From Flaccisagitta enflata (lineage: Eukaryota > Chaetognatha > Sagittoidea > Aphragmophora), in contig OZ231126.1 in the NCBI GenBank assembly GCA_965153355.1, positions 40,362,001 through 40,426,000 on the forward strand: a stretch of DNA of 64,000 nucleotides, read 5' to 3'. The notes under the pieces were generated by a model. That model saw nothing but the letters and a program-made list of their open reading frames with translations, searched no databases and had not been told where the DNA came from. A program made the position numbers and the translations under genes. Positions 48,939 to 63,404 of the stretch are shown one piece after another. Position 1 is the stretch's first letter, and each line of letters opens with the position of its first letter.

Positions 48939-49497
48939 ACAACAAAAAATCCGCACATGGCATCTTTTGATGCCTTTGATCGGCTTGATTTCGATAAAAA
49001 CACAAAAAATCAGTTACTGTTGGAAAGATATTCAAAAGTTCTTCAAATCTAGACCAAGTAGAAAGTTGTCACTCAATTTGTTTAAAAATGGCAACAATTT
49101 GAAGTGAGCATCATATTAATCTGTCAATTGAAGGGATTCTGTAGTTTTATTTCTGTCGTTGAAAGTACGAAAGACACATTTGATAAAAGGAAACTAAGAA
49201 AATTTGAGAGAAAATGAATGATTTCAATTTGATACTTTTTTTTTCAAATTAACATAGCTTCTACAGTTTTCAAGTTAGAATTTCGTTCAATGACTCAAAC
49301 GAAAGATTTTTTGAAGCTGTTTAAAATGGTCTTAGAGTTTATGTACTTTCTCAAAAGTTACACCAACTTAGGGTAGAAATAGGCAATGTGCGATTTTTTT
49401 TGCCCATGATTAGTCTTCCGCACTTATACATGAGTGAAAGAAAGTAAATAATTGTCTGTGTGTGTGTCTTTGTTTGTGTGATCGCGCGCGTGTATGC

Positions 49498-49592
<95 letters not shown>

Positions 49593-49669
49593 TCTGTCTG
49601 TTTTGTTCAAGTATTTAAGTATTTCATGGTCGAGTATATCTCATTCCTCACCGTTCCATGACTTCAAGA

Positions 49670-49771
<102 letters not shown>

Positions 49772-50476
49772 ACTCAAGTATTTAAGTATTTCATGGTCGA
49801 GTATATCTCTTTCCTCACCTTTCCATGACTTCAAGATCCGATGTCTTTTTTATTTTCTTTATTTTTTTTTTCTAGTCAGGGACGCTTTGACACTTTTTCC
49901 GTTTTCCTTCAGGCAGAAAGTTTTGTCTTTCCAACTTTATTTCCGATTTCACGTACTACATGTAATTTCATCGTCGCGAGAGATAATGTCATTCCACAAG
50001 ACAAATTGTCTTTCTATCGCCGCACGACTGGGTGTCATTTAGTTCCAATTCCAAAAGACCGATTGTCATTCTTGTGCCGTAGAACAGATAGTCGTTCAAA
50101 CGCAATGAGAGTAAATGTCATTTCAATTCCGCAAGAAGGATTTTTCATTTTATAGGTGCAGGACTGAACACTATTCCAACGCATGAGGCCGATTGTCAGC
50201 CTCACAGGACTGAACATTTGTTAATTTGGCAATGCTGCAGTACCGATAGTTATTCCGTTTTCGCCGGGCAGAATGTCATTTTAACGCCAAGAACTTGATG
50301 AGACCGATCATTTATTCAAATTGTCGAGACTGATTGTCATTTCAATATCGATGCGCGATGTTTTCTGAAAAAAGATGAGCAAGTGGGAAATCCGTACAAG
50401 TGTGATGAAATGGAAAAAAAGTTGACAATTTCATAAAAGACCGGAGGAGGTGTTATCAGTACTCTACACTGCAATG

Positions 50477-50682
50477 TTTTAAGTCGCATGCACGCGATTC
50501 TACAACCCGCTTTGTCCGTCCGTCTGTCCGTCCGTCCATCCATTGGTCAGTCCGTCACGTTTTACTTTTTTTTGTGATTTTATTTCTTTGACCTCACTGC
50601 TCCTGCCCAAATGGTTTAGTGACCTCAAATATGACCCCTGCCTACCCGCACGCGACTGGGGTAGCCGTGTATCCGGTCTTGC
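50477..50682 (-). mobile_element. F1 element, reverse
   Basis: It has ttttaagtcgcatgcacgcg at the left and cccgcacgcgactggggtag plus ccgtgtatccggtcttg at the right. It is absent at the matching place in copy A. Confidence 0.85.
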
Positions 50683-50789
50683 ACTGCTGAATTCAGTCTC
50701 TGCAAAGCCAAAGGTCAGCATTTGGATATTTTCAAATTTAACGGAGTCTCCAAAATGAATCTTGACCGGTAGAAAGTCAAGATTTGGTA

Positions 50790-51391
50790 CAGTGGGGTTC
50801 GTGGAATAACAGCTTAAACTGGAGGAAGGTATTTAAGTGTCTCAATTTTATTTAACAAACTTGATACTTGAAATATAAATCGTTCACTTGATGTTTTTGT
50901 CCCTGAGTTTTTCGGTTGCTATGGAAACCAAAATCATTTTTTTGATCATTTATAACAACTGGAATATTGATATTTTGACAAATATTAACAGGGAACATTG
51001 CTCAGAATTAAATTTGCTACAACTTTCCCACAGTATGTCCTGTAAGAATATTGCTTGTTTAGCCGTTGCTAGGGAGCATCATTTAGCGGTTGCTAAGTGT
51101 GATGTCCCCTAACAACGGCCAAACAAGCAATATTCTTACAGAACATACTGTGGGAAAGTTGTAGCAAATCTAATTTTGAGCAATGTTCCCTAACAATATT
51201 TCTTCAAATATTGATATTTTAGTGGTTATAAATGTTTGAAAAAATAATTTTGGTTTCCATAGCAACCGAAAAACTCAGGGACAAAAGCATTGAGTAAACA
51301 ACTTATATTTCAAATATCAAGTTTGTCAAATAAAATTAAGACACTTAAATACCTTCCTCCAGTTTAGGCTGTTATTCCACGAACCCCACTG
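50790..51391. mobile_element. Fold-back element with cagtgggg ends
   Basis: The element is 602 bp and palindromic. The ends are cagtggggttcgtggaataa and its inverse, flanked by ta on both sides. It shares the central block (ttgctacaactttcccacag) with 47614 but has unrelated termini. It is absent from copy A. Confidence 0.85.
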
Positions 51392-51410
51392 TAAGAAACG
51401 AGAAAAAGAT

Positions 51411-51928
51411 TTTTAGTCGCGGACTCTACACTTTGTTGTGTAGGTCCGTATGTCCCAACGCCGGTCTATCCGTCCATCACATTTTTAGTCGCATGCTATG
51501 CGACTCTACACCCCGCTTTGTCGGTCCGTCAGTCTGTCTGTCTTTCGGTCGGGCTGTCGGTTGGTCTGTCCCTTTTTTATTTTTTCGGCGTTTTTAAAGC
51601 CATTGGGGCTTACAGCTCCTTCCCAAATGCTATTATAAGTAATTCTAAGTGATCCTAAGTCAGTTTTAGTTATATTGAGTCGCTTAAGTAAATCAGGTCA
51701 ATTCAGTCATTTAAAGTTATTTAAAGTCTACATAAGTCTACTCAGGTCATTTTGAATCATTATACGTCATTTCAGGTTATCTGGAGTCATTTAAAGTCAA
51801 AGTCATCTTATGTTATTGACTGTTATTCATGTCCCGCGCGCGACTTACAGGTGTTTGCCTTGTTGAATTCCGAGCGGTTTTCGCCGAAAACCGTTCGCGA
51901 CTGGATTGCCGTGTATCCGGCATTGTTT
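51411..51928 (-). mobile_element. F1 element interrupted by a second F1
   Basis: The outer element starts tttttagtcgcggactctac and ends ttcgcgactggattgccgtg plus tatccggcattgttt. Its middle phrase (catcacattttt | gaattccgagcgg) is split by the inner copy. Confidence 0.78.
51483..51876 (-). mobile_element. F1 element nested in another F1
   Basis: It starts ttttagtcgcatgctatgcg and ends cgcgcgacttacaggtgttt plus gccttgtt. It sits inside the t-run of the outer copy. The middle has agtcattt-type repeats. Confidence 0.8.
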
Positions 51929-52574
51929 TTATTAAAAATTAGACGGCGAAAAAATCTATGTTGGTTGTTTTGTTTTCTCCCCAAGAGAGTCAATGAAATT
52001 GTGAATAGCACCTGATTGGACCGAAAATAGTCAAAGGAATTTATGTTTAAAGCGAGTATGTCCGTCCCTCCAAAAGACAAACAAAGTGTAAAAAAAACAA
52101 GGCAAAGATAGATAGATAATGAAATAAAAGTAGTGACGACGACGAACGACGACGACGACGAACGACGACGAACGACGACGAACGACGACGAACGACGACG
52201 ACGAATCGTAGAATTGGCGCGCAAGCAGAAGAAATACGACATGACGCAATCGCGATGAACTATGTACCCCAAGACGGATCGAACGTCGCAGACTTTCTTC
52301 TTATATCAGTGAACGCCAGCTGGAGTCGGTCGGTAAGCCTATGGAGGAGCCAGTCAGAAAGCTAGCCGGTATGCCTCGAGCAACGATTGGTCCTGCTCTG
52401 CCTAGGGTAACCGCAGCTTCATCGCTCTTAGCGGCATTCGTAATCGCCCAGTGCCCCGGGTCCTGCTGAACTGAGAAGGAAGGAGGCAGATTTTGCGCGG
52501 AGCGCGAGGTCGAGGGAAAGAGATAGAGATAGCAAGAAGAAAGAAGAAAGAAGATAGATGCCGTCCCATAGGTC

Positions 52575-53165
<591 letters not shown>

Positions 53166-53370
53166 CCAAACAACAAGTAGAACAACAGCAAAGGGAGAAA
53201 AAAGGCTGATCGTGTCATGGCGTAAAATTTATATCTGTATGAGATTAATTATCCAATACGTAGTTTCTGATGATTACTTCTTTAATCAGAACGTAGGGAT
53301 GCAGTCTGAGATTCGATTTGTATGATATGAGTGGACACATATACTATCCAGAAAAAATTCAGCATTTGCA

Positions 53371-53524
53371 TTTTTAGTCGCGGTGACGCGACTTTAGAAC
53401 TTGTTCTGTCGGTCGGTCGGTCGGGTCACGTCACGTCACGTCACTCTTTTGAATTCCAGGCGGTTTCGGCATTACCGCCCCTGCCCACCCGTCCGCGACT
53501 GAGGGGGAGTGTATACGGCCTTTA
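53371..53524 (-). mobile_element. F1 element, reverse (copy-B counterpart of 2836)
   Basis: It has tttttagtcgcggtgacgcg at the left and ccacccgtccgcgactgagg plus gtgtatacggcc at the right. It lies at the same site as the 2836-2980 element in copy A. Confidence 0.82.
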
Positions 53525-53757
53525 TTGATGACAAGTAACTTTTTGAATTACATTTTTTTCACAATAAATTGCACGTTTCACGAAAAAAAGGAATTGAGTC
53601 CATTTCATTATTTTGCAACTGGCATTTTTGGGCATTAGAAAACAATAATTGTCCCAAAGAAGGAGTGGGAAATGTCCATATAGAAATTGATAACTCCTAT
53701 AATTCTTTTCCTCAAAGCAAAAAGATGAGAAATGGGTTATGATGGAAGAGAATGGGG

Positions 53758-53873
<116 letters not shown>

Positions 53874-54319
53874 TCGACAGACAGACATAAAGAGACGTAG
53901 AGATATAGAGAAAAGGATGGAATTCTGACAGATTTGATGTTCAACGTCATTTTCCATTATGAGATGGTTTGAAGACACAAAAGGAGAAGAGAAAAAGAAT
54001 GGAAAGACGATGGGAACTGAGCAGCAAAAATGGGCAAAAAAATCAGCGTGAAGAAAACCGGGCTGAAAGAAATCAGCCTAAAGAAAATCAGCATGTAGAA
54101 ATTCTGCATGAGGAAAATCAGCGTGAGGTAACTTCACTGATCGCAGCGGAAAAGCTCTGACAGTGACAATTTGGCCGATGATACAAGACTCTCTTTTAAA
54201 ACTATTTATAAGTAGTTAACATTTCCAGTCAGGAATCCTATTTTGCATGCGTGCGACTATAAAGGTCGAAAGTTCATTTATTGAGTTACGTTAAATTCTC
54301 CGATGATAAATATATAAAT

Positions 54320-54537
54320 AACAAGGCTGCCCCAGTCGCGTGCGAGTGGGTAGGGGCTGTATTTGAGGACACTTGATCATTTGGGCAGGAGCAGTGAGGC
54401 CAAAGAAAGCAAAAAACCAAAAAAGGAAAGTTTGACAAACGGATCGACGGGCGGACCGACGAGCAGACGGATGGACGGACCGACCGACGGCCGACCGACA
54501 AGGCGGGGTGTAGAGTCGCGTAGCATGCGACTAAAAA
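54320..54537 (+). mobile_element. F1 element (copy-B counterpart of 4272)
   Basis: It begins aacaaggctgccccagtcgc and ends gcatgcgactaaaaa. It shares its site with the copy-A element. Confidence 0.85.
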
Positions 54538-54591
54538 CGCTCGATGAACTTCCTCTTATTGGTTCGAACAAAGTAATTTGTAAACAAATTT

Positions 54592-54659
<68 letters not shown>

Positions 54660-54683
54660 AAACAACAACAACAACAACAACAA

Positions 54684-54802
<119 letters not shown>

Positions 54803-54916
54803 GGTTGTGGTTTTCGGGACAAGCGGAACTTGCGCTGGAGCACAAGCAGAAATTATAGCTGGGTGTGTTTTGCATTAGGTCTGGCGTCACCTGCATGGAG
54901 AGGCCGTCTGCCCACA

Positions 54917-55505
54917 CCACTAAGGGCGTTTTTTTAGTAATATGGCGAATAAACAATGAATTTTTTATTTCAATTTTTGACTGATAGATCTATAGATAGG
55001 TCTTATGGAAAGTGATCCACACCAGTTTTGAACAATTCTTTATCTTGTATTGCCCAGAAAGTTACTTTAAGTAATGTTTTCCTCTTTACATCATTACTGA
55101 GACAGAAAAAAAATCCATTGCCGCCTTTTGCCATGGAAAGACTAGGCTCTATCTGTAGCTATGGCGATAACGATTCTAGGTTCAAAATCTGAAGATACAC
55201 TTTTTATCACTTTAGGAGTTATAGCACATGGAAAAAAGTTGCAATATCTGCTCATTGCATTATGGAAATCCATCATCGCATCTTTCATCGAATTTTTCCC
55301 TTAAAAAACGGGACCAAAATGCAGCTGAGGAACAGCAGAGACAGCTGAGAGGCAGGAGAAGCTGCAGGGGAGTGAGAGTTTTTTGTTTTCATTGCACTTT
55401 TTGGCAATCAGAAGAGGCGGCCTCTTTGTGCAAAAGTGTAAACCATTGCTCTCACAGACTCCAGACAGATGGTACAGACGGGTAAGCATGCCCTATTTTC
55501 CAGTG
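54917..55505. other. 590-bp insertion in copy B
   Basis: Copy A has gcccacacatttgacgttat uninterrupted at about 4727. Copy B has extra DNA from cactaagggcg to ccctattttccagtg. Short CACT-type ends suggest a transposon, but no arms beyond a few bases are seen. Confidence 0.6.
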
Positions 55506-55687
55506 TGCACACATTTGACGTTATCATCGACAACAACTGAACAAGGTCGCGTATACGAACGACATTGTTAGTTGTTTCCGAAGGGATCTTGGACCCTTGC
55601 ATGAGTAAGTTGTAATGTTAGGTAATCGACACCGCTTTGATAGTTTAGGAATTATTTTCTTATCTTTAATTTTTCTGTACAAATAAA

Positions 55688-56372
55688 GGCCTTTTGGGCA
55701 GCGGCCCCGAAGGGGCCGATGACCTATGCTTTCACACATAGGGGAAATTTCTCCTTCTCCTTCTTCTCCTCCTTCTCCTCCTTCTCCGTCCACCCCCTTC
55801 GAAGCTCATATCTAAGCCTTGAGGCTCAAATCCCAGCCCTGAGGCCCAAATCTTAGCCTCGAGGCCAATATCCTAGCCTTGTGGCCCAAATTCCCGCCTT
55901 GGGGCTTAAATCCCAGCCTCAAGGCTCAAATCCCAGCCTCGAGCCTCAAATCCCAGCCTTGAGCCTCAAATCCAGCCTCGTGCCTCTAATCCCAGCTGAA
56001 AGGCTCAAATCCCAGCCTTGAGGCTCAAATCCCAGCCTCGAGGCTCAAATCCCATCCTTGAGGCTCAAATCCCATCCTTGAGGCTCAAATCCCAGCCTAG
56101 AGGCTCAAATCTCAGGCCCAAGGCTCAAATTCCAGCCTCAAGGTTCAAATCACAGCCTCGAGGCTCAAATCACAGCCTCATGGCTCAAATCACAGCCGTG
56201 AGGCTCAAATCACAGCCTAAAGGCTTTAATCCTAATGTCTATGCTCAAATTCAAGCCTAAAGCTTCAAAACTTACTAAGCATAGGTCATCGGCTCCTTCG
56301 GGGCCGCTGCCCCTCTCACCATCACACACCCACATTTACTCACATAGGGGCAACGGGTACCGCTGACCATCT
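55688..56372 (-). mobile_element. F2 element with caaatcccagcct minisatellite
   Basis: The arm gggcagcggccccgaagggg at 55696 is matched by ccttcggggccgctgcccct at about 56298. Inside, about 24 copies of a roughly 20-bp unit (aggctcaaatcccagcctcg) run from about 55800 to 56270. The outer end is cgggtaccgctgaccat at about 56355. The arms differ from the window-start copy (gaag/cttc instead of aaag/cttt; gatgacctatgct instead of gatgtcctgtagg) yet still match each other. Confidence 0.8.
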
Positions 56373-56384
56373 AACGCTTTTGCG

Positions 56385-56605
56385 ACTATTTAAGCATGTA
56401 ATTATGTAATCATCCAGTCATGTAATCATGTGATTATGTAATTATGCAATTATGCAATCATGTAATTATGTATTCATGAAATTATGTAATTATGTAATTA
56501 AGTAATTATGTAATTATGTGATTATGTTATAATGTATTTATGTATTCATTAATTTATAGATTTATGTATTTATGTATTCATGTATTTATGTATTTATGAC
56601 GGCTT
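56385..56605 (+). repeat. attatgta octamer repeats
   Basis: Degenerate tgtaattatgtaatcatg and tatttatg units; a related tract is at 60250-60415. Confidence 0.9.
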
Positions 56606-56609
56606 CCCT

Positions 56610-57100
56610 CCGAAGACAACATTTGTGTTTCAAAGGAGATCAAAATAGAAAAAATGTATAAATGAAAATGCAAAAATAAGTGAATAAAGATGATGGAGAT
56701 GGCTCAGATATAATATTTAAAAGAAAAATTTGCATTGATTCAGCAAAAGGACCAAGTTTAGCCAATGTTACCAAAAAAATTACTTTGAAAATTTGTACTT
56801 ATTTTATTTTTGGTCACTGACAGGGGGCTGGTTGAAATTCTAAATTTGCATAGGAAATGAAAAAATGAAAAAACAAAGAACATAGTTCTCTTCTCAAATC
56901 GATTACAGAGAGAACTATGTTTTTCAAAATGCAAAATTTCCCTGTATTTGGCTTTCTTAGAATTTCAACCTCAGAAAATGAAAAAATGTGTAAGCAGAAA
57001 ATCACTAGAAATCATCATTTTCTTGCTTGTTTTATGTGAATCGCATGGTTCAAATGGCATTTTAAGTCAGAATATGATAAAAATGCATGCACCAAGTATC
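56610..57100. other. No gene seen; small inverted pair
   Basis: The phrases gttgaaattctaaatttgca (56832) and agaatttcaacctcagaaaa (56957), and gagaactatgtt around 56905, form an imperfect fold-back of about 150 bp. Confidence 0.5.
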
Positions 57101-57104
57101 CTTA

Positions 57105-57694
57105 CAGGGTGTTCAATCTCAAAGTGGGAAAAGTAAAAAGCTTAGATTTCTTAACTCACTTGGGCAGGGATTTCAAACTATTTTTCTCTTGTAGTATTAT
57201 ATTTGACGTTTTTTGTGTACAAATTTTATTGGTCTAGCTCAAATAGTTTGTCCACAACATCAATTTGAAATAAAACTGGTGTTTACAGTTGAGGCTAAAA
57301 AACTCATATTTTTATCAACACCATTTTTCAATATTCTGCCTTTAATTCTCAAACGGCTTGATAACCAGTGCCAGATTGGTCTCAGATGTAAAAATTTTTA
57401 AATTATGCTTCATTTGAGACCAATCTGGCATTAGTAGCTCAATCCGTTTAAAAATTAGAGCAATTTTAAGAAAAACTATCATGATTAAAATGAGTGTTTT
57501 TTAGCTCAAACTTTATATAGTTGCTTCACTTAAAATTGATGTTGTGAACAAACTATTTAGGCTAGACCAATGAAATTTTTATACAAAAAACGTCAAACAC
57601 AATACTACAAGAGAAAAATGATTTGAATTCACTGACTAGCTGCGTTAAGGAATGTAAGCTTTTTACTTTTCCCACTTTGATATTGAACACGGGG
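57105..57694. mobile_element. Fold-back element
   Basis: The halves are inverted copies over about 590 bp. The outer phrases are cagggtgttcaatctcaaag and ttgatattgaacacgggg. The centre near 57400 is gccagattggtctcagatg opposite gagaccaatctggc. Both ends have ta. Confidence 0.78.
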
Positions 57695-58255
57695 TAGAGA
57701 CAATTTGTCCACTAGAAGCATTCCAGCTTCATTATTGTCCTGATAATGATGCAAAAAGTATTGTGAAACACTTCATTTTCCTTCATAGATTTTCCGTCTT
57801 ATGTTAGGAAAGTATGACGAAAAAAAAATTTTTCTCCGAAACCACAATTATTGGTATCAATCGATGCAGAATATCAAGGGCTTTCGATTGATACCCCATA
57901 TTGCATATTTTAACTAATTTTCTAACATATTACGCGCTATTTTGATTTTGGCGCCGTTCTAGCGAGGCTGTCACTTGTTTGGATTTAACTTTTTAACTGA
58001 TTGAAATCCGTTTGGCGATGAAAATTCGACTTGGAACATGCTGGGAACCCGTCCAAAATGAGCTTGTCACATCACCCACCTAATACTTCACCACAAAGAC
58101 TCATTTAAGCCGTACATCACCACAACAGTAAAGAACGATGATCCTTTAATCTTCCTCAAAACTGCTAAGTGATGGTGATTTTTAAAACAACGTGGCAACG
58201 TCGAGGGGTGTGGGAAGGGGCAAGCGGTGGGTCGTTGTCTTTTCGGCGTGTTTCT
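57695..58255. other. No gene seen
   Basis: Unique A/T-rich DNA with tattatc and ttgatacc repeats only. Confidence 0.5.
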
Positions 58256-58316
58256 GTCTGTCTGCCTGTCTGTCTGTCTGTCTGTCTGTCTCTGCCGGTC
58301 TGTCTGTCTCTGTCTG

Positions 58317-58383
<67 letters not shown>

Positions 58384-58568
58384 AATGGAACAAGTGACGC
58401 AGGGTCACAATATCATTGCGGGCGGGTGGGCAGGGGCCTACAACCCCCATTCACACCCTCGCCCACCCCAAACACACTCACACGCACGGACTATCACACA
58501 GCAGCGTCTAAAATTCATGTTTTCACATTTTTCAACTCGAACACCGTGTACGTGTGTGTGTGTGTTTT

Positions 58569-58645
<77 letters not shown>

Positions 58646-58661
58646 GTGTGTGTGTGCGTGT

Positions 58662-58704
<43 letters not shown>

Positions 58705-58722
58705 CACATGTGTTTGTATTTA

Positions 58723-58820
<98 letters not shown>
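58256..58820 (+). repeat. TCTG, CT and GT tracts
   Basis: tctg repeats 58256-58325, (CT)n to 58379, then interrupted (GT)n 58550-58818. Confidence 0.97.
58388..58550 (+). mobile_element. F1-like fragment with alternative 5' end
   Basis: The sequence gacgcagggtcacaatatca, gcgggcgggtgggcaggggc matches 44454. The element runs into the GT tract and no hairpin end is visible. Confidence 0.55.
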
Positions 58821-59202
58821 TGGATGAGCGGGTGCCCTATATTATTCTTATGTCGTTTAGTTAATATCTATTGAGTGTTTGCGCATGGGTATTAGTGTTT
58901 GTGTTTGTGTTGTTGTGACCGATGGTAAGGCTACCTGGCGTTCTTTGTATCTCTTTCTTAGCGTTGGCACGTCTTTCTGCGCCTGAGTCACTATTGCACA
59001 GCGTTTCTCGTCACTTTTCGCCGAAAGCCAAACGTGAGTCTTGTTCATTGCAGAAAGAGTAAAGCTTTCGGCGGTCAACGCGCGTACATTTGGCATGTAC
59101 GTCATCAACATCTTCCAGTAGCCGAACATGCGCTCAACAAATATGATGACATTGAAGTATAGAACAGTATGAGAACAATAAAGAGAAAAAAAGCCACTAA
59201 AA
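58820..59202. other. Unassigned, higher-complexity DNA
   Basis: On the minus strand a frame reads through tokens such as MFGYWKMLMTYMPN and KTHVWLSAKSDEKRCAIVTQ before running into the AAC tract. It could be a fragment of a coding exon, but I recognise no family. Confidence 0.3.
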
Positions 59203-59796
<594 letters not shown>

Positions 59797-60235
59797 GCAC
59801 AAATGTACGAGCGCAAACCACGAACTGTTCAATTGCGTTTTACGCGCAATTTCCATGACACTGTTTTGGTTGGCACTTTTAAAGAGATGCTTCCTCTTAT
59901 TATTTTCATCGCGTTGCCTCGGATAAAATCGGAAAAAAAATGAAACCAGATTTAGAATCAGCATGGTCAAAACTATATGTCCCCTTGAGTACAGCGGCGT
60001 ACAGGCCTTTTTACAAGCGCAAAAGTATCTTATTTCACAGTGAGTCTCATTTCTCTTAACCTCTCTTATTTTTACTCGCTGAAAAATGACATTCTGACTC
60101 TCTGGGCCCTTTCTACATAATACTAGACAAGCAAAATGATTAATTTTTCATTTTTTTATCATATTTTCATAGTCTGTTCGCTCGTTTAAAAAATCAGTCA
60201 ACTTTTTTTCCAACCTGATTACTCCACAATCTGCC
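59797..60235. other. No gene seen
   Basis: Unique A/T-rich DNA. Confidence 0.5.
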
Positions 60236-60247
60236 GTGCAAATGTTC

Positions 60248-60416
60248 CTACTTATGTATTTATGTATCTATGTATTTATGTATTTATGTATTCATGTATT
60301 TTTGTATTTATGTATTTATGTATTTATGTATTTATGTATTTGTGTATTTATGTATTTTTGTATTTATGTATATATGTATTTATGTACTTACGTAATTATG
60401 TATTTATGTAATAGGC
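60248..60416 (+). repeat. tatgtatt repeats
   Basis: Octamer-like tatgtattta repeats over about 170 bp. Confidence 0.93.
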
Positions 60417-60419
60417 AAA

Positions 60420-62400
60420 TGTCAAGAAACGTCAAGTTGGTAGGGGTAGAACTAGCCATTTTTTTAATGTTTCAAATTCAACAAAACTATACATCACTGT
60501 ATAGCTCATGAAGTAACATTTAAGAATCCTTTGAAGAATTTTGTTAACTGAGCTCATTTTTCATGCAAATTAAGCTTAATTAGACAGATTTTGAACACAA
60601 GAAAATACAAAATTAAGCATATTGTAGCGAAAAAATCAATATGAGAATATTTTTTACCTAAATTATGTTTAAACGCAATAGTATGAGGATGTTTCATGGA
60701 AAAAAATCGAAATTTCATGAATTTTCAAAAAATCTCTATAAGCACCATTTTTGGTTGGTTGGGCAGTGCGGTAAAAATTTGTTTCCCCAAGCTCTTCTTG
60801 ATACTAGTAATAAAGATACTCTTCAACAACTTTCATGCAAAATTTCAGCCAAATCGGCTTACTCATTCAAAAGTTATGCCACTTTTTCGTTTTTTCATCT
60901 GGTAGGTTGGTTGGGCTGGTTGGGCCGGTTGGACTCATCTTCAGAAGACCAATTTTTTTTGCCTGATCTCTCTTAGTAAAGTCTGTTTTCCCGCAAAAAA
61001 TCAAGGGTGTAGCTCAAAGGGTTCATGAGATATGGGCATTTTTGTAAATTGCACAAATTGAATCTTTTTTCCTTCAAAGTTCGCGAAATCTTGACTTCCG
61101 CTTAGAAGAAAATAACTGCGAGAATCGTCCGACGAGCGTATCAATTCTGTTCACACTTCTGGACCAACAAAATATAAAATTTCATTGTGACTGAACGCCT
61201 GGGAGGCAAGACTTCAAATTTTCAGTGTAGACTCAAAATTTCACGCTCTTTCACGTGGTGTGATCAGATTTTGTGTAAATTGTGTCGTTTCCACGCCATA
61301 GTGGCATATCTTAAGCGTTAGGTATGCGTTAGGAACAAATTTGGGGGTGTTCGCGAATTGATACGCTCCAAGAACATTTTTATTTCTCTGCATAGGATCA
61401 ACCCAATAACATGAAAATGGAGGGAAATGTCCCTCAAGTTGTTTATCATCGAATGCTAAAAGAAAAAATGCTTAATGTTCAATCAAAATGAGCTAAAAAA
61501 AAATAAATGTCATAATGTTCAGCTTTGAGAGAAAAAAAGCAAAAAAATCGAGGGAGGGAAAAATTGATATTTAAACCATTTTTTGGTAACTTATTGTTTG
61601 AGTAATGAGTTGAAATTTTTTGTGTATACTGTGGGATTGTTAAATGTCAATGAAAACTCATAATATCATATGATAAGACATTTTTTGATTTGATTTGCTT
61701 GCTATTTTCTACTGGAGACAGAATGGAGACAAGCCAAAAAGAGCCCTTTGATCAAATTTTTAGACCCCCTAGGGGTAGGGAGGGTCACAAAAAATGGTTT
61801 GGAATTGTGCACTAAGAAGTTATGAATGTCTTTGAACCGTTTAATTCAAATTTAATGATGTATCTTAAGCTTGGGCTAACGTAGATTGGTAGAAAGTCGG
61901 GCCCACCAGCATGCTGTGGAACCGTGACATTTTCCAATAATGTATTCGTGTAATTATGTTATTATGTGTTAAAAGGTAGCATGAAGCACGTTACGTTTGC
62001 CCTGTTGGGATTGTTTCTCTTGAGGAAAAAAAATCGTTGAAGCGAAGATCGAGATAGAAGAGAGCCTTTTTTTCATTTGAATGAACATCATTTTTCCTTA
62101 AATATCGTTTCAGAATTTTCGAAGAAAAATATGTATCCACCTTGCCTAACTCACAACGACAACACTCTCATGGTTGTTTTGGTTCGTTTTTAAAGATATA
62201 GCAATGGCAAATATGCAAATAAGCACAGCTCTCGATAAAAATGATTACACGTAGAACTCGTAACACGTTGGACTATGCTAAATTTCTGAAGTCGCAGACA
62301 AATTCATCAGCCATACATCATTTTTCATTCATCATCTATCCTCGCAGGGTAGGTTTAGCGGAATCCCACAATCATAAATTTTGTTTTATTGACTTTTATG
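60420..62400. other. Long A/T-rich region without genes
   Basis: Only short frames. There are ggttggttgggctggttggg repeats at 60905. No arms or recognised element ends were found. Confidence 0.5.
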
Positions 62401-62403
62401 TTC

Positions 62404-62470
62404 TAGTGACTTTAAATATGGCCCCTGCCCACCCGCATGCGACTGGGGTGGCCGTGTATTCGGCCTTGTT
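62404..62470 (-). mobile_element. F1 5' end fragment, reverse
   Basis: Only gcccctgcccacccgcatgc, gactggggtggccgtgtatt and cggccttgttt remain. Confidence 0.7.
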
Positions 62471-63400
62471 TCCCATGAGTTTTTATCTTTAGAATTTTTG
62501 ATGCTTTGACATCAACTTTCGTCCTCTTTATCTACATTCCAATTCCCGCCAAAAAATTTCCTTCTCTTTTCCTTTTCTTCTTTCTTTTTCCTTATTTTTT
62601 TCTCCAAATTTCATGATTCTTCTTTTTTTTTCAATATTCCACTTCTATCATTAATTTCATAGGGAGGAAAGATGGTAAGAAGTTTTCTGAATGTAATCCA
62701 GTCGGAAAAAGCACACGAGCGTTTAATTGCTTTTTTAACGGAATATTAGAATATCGAAACTCGGATTTAGAGACGTTGACTCAGACGGGAGACAGACGCG
62801 AACCCATTATGGAACCCTAACTTAAGACCTATTGGGCTCCCTTTATCGGGGGGGGGTTGTTGTATCAGAAAACTACACCAGATTGTACCTGGGGACTTGA
62901 GATGCTTAGAATTTGATTTAAAAAAACACTCAGACATAGGCTTAGACTTGGACTCGAGCTAGAACTAGATCTGGAACCAGTACTGAAACTCGTACTTAAA
63001 CTTGGACTCTTACTTGGACTGGGACAGGGAGTCAGCTCAGATTCGGACACGGATTGGCAATTTGGTTTTGGGATGTTGGCTCAGTGACCAACATGAGGTT
63101 GTAGCCGGGTCTGAAGGAGACACGATACTTTATTTTTCCATAATTTCTTTTCCTTTCATGTTTTTTTTTTTTTTATCTCGTGTCTCATGATTCATGAATA
63201 AGATTCCTAGTTTCGCAACATTAGAGCTCGTTTTCAAATGTAAACGGGTTTTATTTATTTATTTATTTTTTTTTCATTTAAAGATTGTGATGATGAAAAG
63301 TGCAAAAGAGAATAAAATGAGACAAATGTCAAAAAAACCATTTCAAAGGGGCCTTTATTTTCGTCGAATTTCATACCTCCCACATACATTTCCACTGCAT
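62471..63400. other. No gene seen
   Basis: T-rich tracts and a gactcg/actagat-rich stretch (62920-63030). The 61-codon Ser-rich frame is low complexity. Confidence 0.5.
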
Positions 63401-63404
63401 ATTT

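Noticed and set aside
60665-60976. 103-codon plus frame
   Set aside because: A/T-rich, no motif, no splice or polyadenylation context I could support.
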